From NCBI GenBank assembly GCA_023807065.1, contig JAJJLU010004416.1, positions 1 to 13,289 of the forward strand: a stretch of 13,289 nt of DNA, in the 5' to 3' direction. The stretch is from Isotricha intestinalis (taxonomy: Eukaryota > Ciliophora > Litostomatea > Vestibuliferida > Isotrichidae). Positions 1 through 6,850 of the stretch are shown here, in pieces (positions within the stretch are counted from its first letter, which is position 1; every line of letters begins with the position of its first letter). The notes under the pieces are model-generated. The model was not told the origin of the DNA and did no database searches. It worked only from the letters and a program-made list of their open reading frames with translations. A program made the translations under genes and the position numbers.

Positions 1-156
1 TTTAAATTTATCTAATTTTAATACTAATAATGTTAATAATATGAGTTATATGTTCTCAGGATGTTCTTCTTTAACTTCTTTAAATTTATCTAATTTTAAT
101 ACTAATAATGTTAATAATATGAGTTGTATGTTCTATAAATGTTCTTCTTTAACTTC
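1..156 (+). repeat. Two tandem 78-bp coding repeats (26 aa each)
   Basis: Copy 1 is 1-78 and copy 2 is 79-156. They differ at only five bases (48 and 57-60 of copy 1). All five fall in three codons and all change the amino acid: Tyr to Cys, Ser to Tyr, Gly to Lys. Synonymous sites are identical, which points to recent duplication or gene conversion. More copies probably lie upstream of the window. Confidence 0.9.
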
Positions 157-214
157 TTTAATTACTTATAATCAAAAAATATTAGATGAGTGGAGGAAGA
201 AATCATTTTTTTAA
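1..214 (+). CDS. BspA/DUF285-type leucine-rich repeat protein, C-terminal fragment
   Basis: The frame is open from base 2 and ends at TAA 212-214; the 5' part lies outside the window. The 70 visible residues hold two consecutive 26-residue repeats with the pattern LNLSNFNTNNVNNMSxMF followed by xxCSSLTSL, then a short non-repeat tail (ITYNQKILDEWRKKSFF). This is the typical unit of BspA-like/DUF285 ('lipoprotein, BspA type') leucine-rich repeats. These occur in many gut and oral bacteria and, as large families, in some protists, where they are usually thought to be surface or adhesion proteins. No signal peptide or membrane anchor can be judged because the N-terminus is missing, and the tail has no transmembrane segment. 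Family assignment is confident; cell-surface function is only inferred from relatives. The gene could have been acquired laterally, but its base composition matches the surroundings. Confidence 0.85.
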   Translation, partial: LNLSNFNTNNVNNMSYMFSGCSSLTSLNLSNFNTNNVNNMSCMFYKCSSLTSLITYNQKILDEWRKKSFF

Positions 215-307
215 AAAACTTTTGCATTCAATTTTTTGAAATTTATTTTCTTTTAAAATTATTCTTTAATTTTCTTGTTTTTTATTTTGTTTTTATTTTG
301 TAATTAA

Positions 308-345
308 TTGAAGTTCGATTTCTTAATTCAGAAATTGAAATTCAA
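308..345. repeat. Imperfect 16-bp inverted repeat / hairpin
   Basis: The arm at 308-323 pairs with the arm at 330-345 around a 6-base loop (324-329). There are 14 Watson-Crick pairs, one possible G-U pair and one G-A mismatch. TAATTAA stretches flank both sides (301-307 and 351-360) and could extend the stem across an asymmetric bulge. It lies about 95 bp after the stop of the BspA-like gene, so a role in 3'-end formation is possible but unproven. Confidence 0.5.
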
Positions 346-733
346 AATACTAATTAATTATAACATTTTAAAATTATATAAATATAAAAGTCCATTAATA
401 ATAAAACAAAACAAAAAAAAATAAGATTAATAAAGTCAAATAAAGAAATAAAGGGTAATGAAAATATAAGTTAAAAAAATTTCAAAAGAAAAATAAAAAA
501 GACTAATTAAATAAAAAAATAAAGCAAAAGAAGATATTATTTAAATATAAAGAAAAAAGTAAAGATTATATAAGGATATAATTAAATTGAATGAAAATGT
601 TTTTATATAATCAATATAATTTTCATTTTTATGAATGTGTATACAAAGAAATGAATTCATTTAGAATATGATTCAATAGAAAAAGGAATTAAATAAAAAT
701 TTATATTTCAACTTTCCATATTTTTTTCAAATC

Positions 734-755
734 AACATTTATTATTCTAAATGTT
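734..755. repeat. Perfect 8-bp hairpin
   Basis: AACATTTA (734-741) and TAAATGTT (748-755) form a perfect stem with a 6-base loop. In DNA this AT-rich such small palindromes are expected by chance, and no function is claimed. Confidence 0.35.
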
Positions 756-1149
756 AATTAATATTGTTTTTAAATTTTAAAAAATAAAGGGAATTGATTC
801 AAAGATATTTTTTTTGTTTCAAAATTTCCTTCTTTTTTTTCCTATTTTGATGATTTTTATTTATTATATTATAAATATAACCTTTTTTATTCTTTATTTA
901 TTAATTTTATACAATATTTTTTTTTATTTATCTTGTTTCATTTTGACTAATTTATCGGCATTATTTTCAGATATCAGATTTTAATAATTTGTGAATATAT
1001 ATAATTTTTAAAACCTTTTTTAAATTATTGAGGAATTATCAATTAAAATTTACATTTACTTTGTAGAGATTTAATAACTCCAAGCATTTTTATCTTTTTT
1101 TCTTAATAATAAATTATATTTGTTTTGTTTTATTGAATAAAATATGTTT

Positions 1150-1341
1150 TTAATTCAAAATGGAATTAAACATATATAAACTATTATTCATTTCATTTAA
1201 TGTCTTTTCAAATAAATAAATTAATTGTTTATAAAAAGCATTATCGAGTTTTTTTATAATTATTTTATTAAATAATTTTTCATTCATTACTTTTTTTATA
1301 AAATATTGAAACATAAAAAAAAAATATATTATCTTCATCAT
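1150..1341 (-). CDS. Weak small ORF, 63 aa, unknown
   Basis: This minus-strand frame runs from ATG at 1341 to TAA and encodes 63 residues. It has an aromatic/hydrophobic start (MMKIIYFFFMFQYF) and then a Lys/Asn/Glu-containing helix-like part (FEKTLNEMNNSLYMFNSILN). I do not recognise it. The length is near what chance gives in such AT-rich DNA, but the C-terminal half looks more coding-like than the surroundings, so it may be a last exon. I could not find a convincing upstream exon. Confidence 0.2.
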   Translation of the reverse strand: MMKIIYFFFMFQYFIKKVMNEKLFNKIIIKKLDNAFYKQLIYLFEKTLNEMNNSLYMFNSILN

Positions 1342-1797
1342 TTAATTTTCTTATTAAATTTCTTAGTTAATCATTTAAAAATCTTTGTCTATTCTAATTT
1401 TACTTTTTTGGTTATTATTATTTTTTTATGCATAATTTTTGGTGAAAAATTTTCAACAAAAAAAATTCATTTCAATTTTAAATAAATTTTTTTTTGATAT
1501 TTAAAAAATATTATTTTAAATATTAATTAAATCTATTGAAAAAAAAGGAATAAAAAATAGATAAAATTTCACTCTTCATTTTTAAAAAATTTTTTTTATT
1601 AATTTTTACATTTATTTTTATTTTATATTTTAATATTTTTTTATTTTAAATTATAATATTTATATTTAATTTATTTTACAGAGTAAAGAAAAGAATTTAT
1701 TTATTTTTTTTATTATAATTTAAATCAATTATTTGTTTAAAATAAAAATAATGTTAAATTATTATGAAAAAATATATATATTATTTAATTTATTTAT
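1342..1797. other. Very AT-rich spacer
   Basis: I see no gene in this stretch. From about 1480 to 1720 it is almost pure A and T with long T and A runs, the lowest-complexity DNA in the window. It lies downstream of the minus-strand gene that ends at 1798. A plus-strand open frame at 1733-1993 begins at TTG and overlaps that gene in antisense, so it is treated as a shadow. Confidence 0.6.
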
Positions 1798-2402
1798 TTA
1801 TATACCTTTTGATTTTTTTATTGTTAATCTTTGTATATATAAAGTTGTTTCTAAAGAATTTTTGAATTTTTGTTTTTGTATTTTTCTAAAATCAATTTTC
1901 TTTTCTTTTTTCAAATTAATTTTATTTATTATTTTTTCGAAAGTTCCACTAGTAATGACACTTCTGTTACATGAAGAATTTTTTTTCAAATAATCATCTT
2001 TATCAAAAGAACATATTGATTTATTCAAATCAATTATTTTATTCACACTACAATTTTTATATATAGAATAATTTGTTTTTTTCAAAGTTTTTATTTTTTT
2101 CATAATTTTATTATTATTACTTAGATGATAATAATCCCTATTTGGAATAAGATATGAAATATTATTTTGAAATGTATTATCATTAAAATAACTAATTAAA
2201 GTTGTTTTTCTTTTTTTTAAACATATTGTTCTTTTTTCTAATTCTTTTTTATTTTTTGATATTATTTTATCTAAAAATGGAGTTTGAAATCTCTTTATAT
2301 TTGATAATGAAAATGTTTTTTTTAGTAAATTTGGGTCTTCAAAGCACTATTATATTATAAAATAGTTAGTTTTACTTGATTGCATCTATCCGTTAATGAC
2401 AT
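1798..2402 (-). CDS. Lys-rich unknown protein, two exons, 191 aa
   Basis: Exon 1 is 2376-2402 (nine codons from ATG: MSLTDRCNQ) and exon 2 is 1798-2346, ending in TAA. They are joined across a 29-nt intron at 2347-2375. I checked every codon of the 2103-2346 part and it holds no stop, so the frame extends 81 codons upstream of the first internal ATG (2103) and has no ATG of its own until the intron is removed. The spliced protein is basic and rich in Lys, Ile, Asn and Ser, with no transmembrane segment and no domain I recognise. A CxxC pair (RCNQCF) is created exactly at the splice junction, where residue 9 is Gln and residue 10 is Cys. The C-terminal half has dense Lys clusters, which could suit nucleic-acid or microtubule binding, but this is not demonstrable. 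The gene model is well supported; the function is unknown. Confidence 0.75.
2347..2375 (-). other. 29-nt spliceosomal intron
   Basis: Read on the minus strand it begins GTAAAACTAAC and ends AATATAATAG. It is in phase 0, between codons 9 and 10 of the host gene. Its length is not a multiple of three and it contains an in-frame TAA, so retention would truncate the protein. Length and ends match the intron at 5089-5117. Confidence 0.8.
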
Positions 2403-2620
2403 TTTTATTAAATTAAATTTGAATTAAATTTTTTTTTATAAAAATCAAAATTTAAATTACACTTTTCATATTAAAAAAATCAATTATTTTATGATTTTAG
2501 AAAAAAAACATATTAAAAAATGAAAAATTCCATATAATATTTTTTTCTTATATTAATTAATAGAATTGAAATATAAAAAAAGATAATTTAATTTAATTTC
2601 ATATTAAGAATCATAAGAAT
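2403..2620. other. Promoter side of the two-exon gene; otherwise empty
   Basis: This is 5' flanking DNA of the minus-strand gene starting at 2402. On that strand the ATG is preceded by an A-rich leader (AATAAAAATG). I see no TATA-like element that stands out from the AT background. Confidence 0.4.
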
Positions 2621-3744
2621 ATGAAAATAACTTTATATTTGAAAAAAGAATATAATTATATCAAAGAGTATAAAAGAAGTTTGAATTAAACCTATAAATT
2701 TAATTTTGATTTACTTATTCGTGATTTTATGAATAAATGTTTTAATTGTCAAATTGAAATTGAATTTTCATTCTTCAAAGAAAAGTTTGATTAGGATAAA
2801 AACTGAAATAAAAATAATTTGAAAATTTATACAAAGGATACATTATATTTTTGTAAAATAATCTTTTCAATTGATATTGATTGTTCCTCTTTTTAACTTA
2901 AAGGAAAAAGAATTTAATGTATTATTTTATTAAAAAAGTCTGACATATATATGAAAAAATAAAAAGTGAGAAACAATATCATAAGAATATTAGTTTCTAA
3001 TATTGAAAAAAAAAATTATAAAATAAAAAATTTTAATGGTATTAAACAAATTGTTTTATATTAAATATGAGATTAAAAAAGTGATTGAGAAATCAAGAAA
3101 AACTTTAAATTACTTCTAATAGATTTATTTCATTAAAATTAGATGAGCAAAATAAACAGAAAATAGAAGTATTTTTGAAAAGGAAGAAAAAGGAAATTAA
3201 ATATTGAAAAAGAAACAAAAGAAAATTAGTTAAAATGAAAAATGAGGTTCAAAAAAAAATCAAAAGACTTTATTCAAATTGTTGAAGAAACTTTAAATGA
3301 AATCAATAAAACCCAAAATCCTATTAATTAAAAACATCATTTCTCAAAAAATTGAAGCTATTATAGAAATAAATTTTAAATTTGGAAATCAGCTAAATCA
3401 TTATTTGGAAAAACTTCAAAATGAAAACTCAAAAAAATCAAATGTTTTTGTTGAAGATAATAATTTTGATTGGAATGAACATGAAAATCAATATGAAATA
3501 AAAGGAAAAAGAAAAAATAAAGAATATAAAAATAATTTTGATGAAGAAAAAAAGAAATTGTTAAAAAAGAAAAATAATTTGAAAAAAGAAGAAAAAATAA
3601 ATTGAAGGAATAAAATATGATGAAAAAAAAAATAAAAAAAAGAAAATGAAAAATAGAATATAAATGAAAATAAAAAAACACAATAAATCAAATTATAATG
3701 AATAATTAGAAAAAGAAGGAAAATCTGTTGATATTGATGTTTAG
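2621..3744 (+). pseudogene. Broken, purine-rich coding-like stretch (probable relic)
   Basis: From ATG 2621 a plus-strand frame reads protein-like text to about 3064 with seven stops (five TAA, one TAG, one TGA) in about 148 codons, roughly half the number expected by chance. The text includes MKITLYLKKEYNYIKEYKRS, LLIRDFMNKCFNCQIEIEF and KIIFSIDIDCSSF. Similar text then continues in shifted frames: around 3065-3117, 3117-3206 and 3260-3325, then the fully open 3297-3605 (102 aa, with IEAIIEINFKFGNQLNHYLE followed by a Lys/Glu-rich tail), and finally 3603-3744. Each step moves the frame by +1. The simplest reading is a decayed gene with point-mutation stops and indels. Because AT-rich noncoding DNA also yields Lys/Asn/Ile-rich text, and I chose frames by eye, confidence is modest. 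The 3297-3605 part alone could be a real small gene. No family is recognised. Confidence 0.3.
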
Positions 3745-3959
3745 GTTTTTAATAAATAAAATTTTTTGATTAATTAATAAAAATATTTAATATTTATTTA
3801 TTTCATAGAAAAAATTTAAAAAATGATTTTAATTTTTGAAAATAAAATTTATAACAACTAATTATTCCAACAAATGAATTATATATATTTATAAAATATA
3901 CTTTATTATATCACTTTTAAATATCAAACAAAAAAAAACAAAATTCTTAAATACTATAA
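3745..3959. other. AT-rich spacer downstream of the F-box/TM gene
   Basis: No gene is seen. It separates the plus-strand relic from the 3' end of the minus-strand gene at 3960. On the minus strand the TGA stop at 3960-3962 is followed two codons later by an in-frame TAG. Confidence 0.5.
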
Positions 3960-5290
3960 TCATTTATATTCTTTTAACTTATTATTCACAATTTTAATAT
4001 GAATGCCAAACATTATTGTTCCAAAAATATTAAGAAAAGGAATATAATAATAGTTAATACTAATTCTATTATCTAAAATCATAGGAATTAATATAGAATT
4101 TATTTGAAAAGATAAAATACAAGGAATACATGTTATAATAACAATCCAAATTTTTCCTAAAAATATTTTATAAAGAGAAATACAATGTAATATACTATAA
4201 ACAATGATAGGCACAAATAAAATAAAAATTGGAATAAAAAGAATTACCCAAGAACATCCATTTATTGGATCATCTAATTTATCTCCTATTTGTGAAAAAT
4301 AAAGTATACATAATATATATAAAAATCCTTTTATTAAAAATGATGTTATTATCATAAATATTTCTGAAATAAATGATTTATTTTGTCTTGAATATTTTGA
4401 TATATCTAAAATCTTTGTATTTAAAGGATATTGTTCATTATAATATTTTAAATTATTATTTCTCATTTGATAATGACTTTTTATTTTTATTATTATACAT
4501 TTAAATAAACTTTTTAAAATCATTATTAAAAAAAATATTGAGGAATATATAGTAAAAATTCTTTTAAATTGAGACTTTTCAAAAACTATAATCTTAATTG
4601 CAACAGGAATATAAAAAATAATAATTAATTGAAGGTATTTTTCGAAAATATCATTTTTATAATATTTAATTATTAAATTTAATTTTTTCAATAAATTTTG
4701 AATATTATATTCACTTGCGCATTTCATATTAGTTTTACATCCATCAATAATTTTAACAACTTGTTTTTTAATAATTCTCAATTTATATTTATAATAAATT
4801 AGAAAAAGAATAGTAATAAACCATTCAACTAAGAATGGAGTAATAACAGTCCAATTTTTTTCATCTATTTTTTTTGGGTCAAAATATTTTTTTTTTGTAA
4901 TAGCAAATAAAAGGCTTGTTAAATCTATTCCAATTATTAAAAACGAAAAAATATATAAAATTATCAATATTTTATTTTCTTTTTTAAAATTATTATATAA
5001 TATTTCAGTTTTTTTTGAAATATAACTAATAATTTCCATATTAGTTTCCTCAAAATAATTTTCTTTTTTTAAAATGATATCCGAAAATCTATTATTAAAA
5101 AAATTAATTATTCTTACGGTGCTCTTGAGGAACCTAATACTTCTAAAAAAATATAATTTTCTTTATTTATTATAGAATATAATGATTTTGAACATAAAGA
5201 TAAATTTGTTAATTCTTCTTTTGTTAAATAATTAAATATCTCTTTTGAAATTTTTCTTTTTGAATAAATTATCTCAAATTTTGAACTCAT
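3960..5290 (-). CDS. F-box-like / multi-transmembrane fusion protein, two exons, 433 aa
   Basis: Exon 1 is 5118-5290 and exon 2 is 3960-5088, joined across a 29-nt intron; together they give an exact 434-codon frame ending in TGA. The start is ATG at 5290 (MSSKFEIIYSK). The codon four triplets upstream is TTG, not ATG. Exon 1 carries an F-box-like helix set at about residues 14-52 (KEIFNYLTKEELTNLSL, then CSKSLYSII). In known proteins F-boxes bind Skp1 and recruit substrates to SCF ubiquitin ligases. Exon 2 encodes seven or eight hydrophobic segments, at roughly residues 98-121, 138-157, 209-227, 234-250, 297-323, 337-361, 369-386 and 405-421. The loop motif GCSWVILFIPIFIL, and the earlier NWTVITPFLVEW, resemble the W..V..P signature of TMEM185 (Tmemb_185A) proteins; this assignment is tentative. 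If the model is right, this would be a membrane-anchored F-box protein, possibly acting in ER or Golgi membranes. The gene is divergent from the SFT2 gene across 202 bp. Confidence 0.75.
5089..5117 (-). other. 29-nt spliceosomal intron between F-box and membrane modules
   Basis: On the minus strand it begins GTAAGAATAATT and ends TTTAATAATAG. It is in phase 2: the split codon CC|A (Pro) is restored by splicing, and the downstream frame runs straight into the long membrane ORF whose first internal ATG is at 5039. If retained, the donor itself makes an immediate stop (CCG TAA). The same length as the intron at 2347-2375 and the shared AATA-TAG end support it. Confidence 0.85.
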
Positions 5291-5492
5291 TTTTTTAAAC
5301 AAAATTATAAAAATTTAAATAATCTTCGAAAGTTTCAAAACTTTTTTGAAAAACAAAAAATATAAAAATTAAATAAATATCTAATAGAATCCTGAAAAAA
5401 ATAAATATTAATATTAATAAACTAAGAAAAAGAATAAAAATCAAAAAAAAAGTCAAAAAAAAAAAATCAAAAAAAAAATAAAACAATTAAAA
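5291..5492. promoter_or_regulatory. Divergent promoter region, F-box/TM gene and SFT2 gene
   Basis: Only 202 bp separate the two start codons, so both promoters must lie here or overlap the genes. The plus strand just before the SFT2 ATG is an almost uninterrupted A tract with scattered T and C (about 5445-5492). No individual factor site can be named. Minus-strand open frames across the A tract are low-complexity shadows. Confidence 0.5.
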
Positions 5493-5975
5493 ATGTCAAC
5501 AGATTTAAAAACATCTCTCCAAGCAGCAGGAGCTTTAGCTTCATTAAAAAAAGAAGAACCAACATGTCCACAAATTGATTTTCAAAAAAGATTAATATTT
5601 TTTGTGGTTCAAGCAATAATAGGTTTATTATTAGTAATAAGTAATATATTAGACACAGATTCAGTATATTATTTAACAGCAGGGATAATAATATTATTTA
5701 CTTCAACTTTATGGTTAATCAACTATAAAAGCTTATTTTCAAAAATGTTAGAACCTATTAGATTTCTTAATGCTATGATTTTGTTTGGTTGTATGATTGG
5801 TTCTATTGTTTTATCTATTCTTCACGTCCATGAATCTATAATTTTTATTATTGCTATTGTTGAAAGTGTGGCAGGGGTTTGGTATATGCTTTCTTTTATT
5901 CCTTTTGCTCAAAATCTTACTACTCAATGTTGTAAAGGGTGTTGTAATGCTTGTCAAAAAAGTTTGGATGCTTAG
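5493..5975 (+). CDS. SFT2-family vesicle transport protein (Got1/Sft2-like), 160 aa
   Basis: SFT2/Got1 proteins are four-helix membrane proteins of the Golgi that aid fusion of endosome-derived vesicles with the late Golgi. The hydrophilic N-terminus (1-30) leads into the conserved QKR at the start of helix 1 (about 33-52). Helices 2-4 follow at about 57-77, 91-111 and 115-138. The last helix ends in WYMLSFIPFAQN, the family's conserved C-terminal signature. The length fits the family (roughly 160-215 aa). A Cys-rich tail (CCKGCCNAC, 146-154) faces the cytosol and could be palmitoylated; this is inference. The start is the first ATG after an A tract, and the stop is TAG. No intron is needed. 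Codon use changes sharply inside the gene: Ile is ATA before residue 75 and ATT after residue 88. Identification is confident at family level. Confidence 0.88.
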   Translation: MSTDLKTSLQAAGALASLKKEEPTCPQIDFQKRLIFFVVQAIIGLLLVISNILDTDSVYYLTAGIIILFTSTLWLINYKSLFSKMLEPIRFLNAMILFGCMIGSIVLSILHVHESIIFIIAIVESVAGVWYMLSFIPFAQNLTTQCCKGCCNACQKSLDA

Positions 5976-6399
5976 GGGTATATCCTTTTTATTTTTTTTA
6001 TTTTGAAATTTAGTTAAAAAGGAAAAATTTTTTTTTGGTTTTTTAATTATAGTTTTGCTTTTCAATAATAAATTACAAATAAAAATACATTTAAGAAATA
6101 TTCATGTAAAAGAAATTATTTTTAATTAAGATTAAAAACAAAATCAATTATGTATATGTTGAGAAAATAATAATTTTCTAAATTTTTAATTGGAAAAACT
6201 GAAAAAATATAAATTAATTTTTTGTAAGAATTAAAATTAAATATTGATAGTTTATATGAAGATTTATCGATAATCAAAGCATCTAAAATAACTAAAATAA
6301 AGAAATTAAAAAACATTGTAAAATATAAAATCATGGAAAAATAATATATAAAGTAATTTCTTACTATTTTATTATTTAAAATTGAATGGCCAAATATAA
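5976..6399. other. Spacer downstream of the SFT2 gene
   Basis: No firm gene. A minus-strand frame at 6122-6334 (70 aa, from ATG 6334) is rich in Phe, Ile, Tyr and Leu. It has no recognisable motif and no convincing upstream exon, and its length is only slightly above chance in this composition. Confidence 0.5.
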
Positions 6400-6735
6400 A
6401 TGAAAAGTAATTTAAAGTAAAATCTCTTTTTTATCAAATTCACATTTTTAAAAACATATTATGAAATTTATTTCTATTTTATATTATTGTTTTGATTTAA
6501 GATATTTATTAAATATTCAAATGAAAAAAATATTTTAAATTGCTTTTCAAGAAGTTCAATTAAAACAAATCAAGAAAGAAGAAGAAATGATTCATTGTAT
6601 TCTTTACAATATAATATTTTTAGAACTATTGAAAAAATAACTATTTTGTTCTTGATTTTTTTTATTCTTTTTTCTTTATGGAACAATAAATATTTAATTT
6701 ATTTGTATAATTTATTAATATTAAAAAATTGTTAG
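6400..6735 (+). CDS. Possible small spliced single-TM protein (tentative)
   Basis: A plus-strand frame is free of stops for 79 codons (6496-6732) and ends at TAG 6733-6735, but contains no ATG. Its text is coding-like: an Arg/Ser-rich basic part (SRSSIKTNQERRRNDSLYSL), then a hydrophobic segment (ITILFLIFFILFSLW) and a short tail ending in Cys. The best start I can find is ATG 6400 (MKSNL), joined by a GTAAAA...TTTCAAG intron at 6417-6551 to give 66 aa with the hydrophobic helix near the C-terminus, as in tail-anchored proteins. That intron (135 nt) is much longer than the firm ones, so the 5' end is uncertain. The exon could also be a relic. No family is recognised. Confidence 0.3.
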
Positions 6736-6850
6736 AGTAAATTTTTATTATTAATATTTAAAAGTCAAATATTTATTTTTAACTCTTATATTCATTATTT
6801 CTTTTTACATTAAATTAAATTAAAAATTAAATTTAACTAAAAATTATATT
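6736..6850. promoter_or_regulatory. 5' flank of the SAM-domain gene
   Basis: About 115 bp of AT-only DNA separate the preceding open frame from the first ATG at 6851. ATTAAATTAAATTAAAAATTAA-type repeats sit just upstream of the start. No specific element can be called. Confidence 0.3.

Larger units (their letters stand above)
215..1149. other. AT-rich intergenic spacer
   Basis: I find no supportable gene here. Stops occur about every ten codons in the frames I read, as expected by chance at this composition. The first 100 bp after the BspA-like stop are T-rich, and 355-600 is A/G-rich on the plus strand. Two hairpins (listed separately) are the only clear structures. A plus-strand frame through roughly 470-770 looks superficially protein-like between its stops, but its stop density is not below chance. 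Confidence 0.6.

Noticed and set aside
470..770. A plus-strand frame that looks like protein if TAA/TAG are read as Gln (ciliate code 6)
   Set aside because: Its stop frequency (about one in nine codons) is what random DNA of this composition gives, and genes elsewhere in the window use TAA and TAG as ends.
1480..1720. Possible origin, centromere or telomere-like tract
   Set aside because: It is only AT-rich low complexity without an ordered repeat or known consensus.
1733..1993. Plus-strand 86-aa hydrophobic ORF
   Set aside because: It starts at TTG and overlaps the well-supported minus-strand exon in antisense.
3376..3691. Two Phe-rich minus-strand ORFs
   Set aside because: They are the complement of the A/G-rich plus-strand stretch; the composition (runs of F, L, S, Y) is that of a shadow.
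5291..5302. Four-codon N-terminal extension of the F-box protein
   Set aside because: The upstream codon at 5300-5302 is TTG on the minus strand; the true first ATG is at 5290.
5295..5486. Minus-strand Phe/Leu-rich ORF upstream of the F-box exon
   Set aside because: It is antisense to the A tract of the SFT2 leader and is low-complexity.
5811..6065. Minus-strand 84-aa ORF over the end of the SFT2 gene
   Set aside because: It is antisense to a clearly identified gene, with no independent support.
6122..6334. Minus-strand 70-aa hydrophobic ORF
   Set aside because: It has low complexity, near-chance length and no splice partner; mentioned only in the spacer note.
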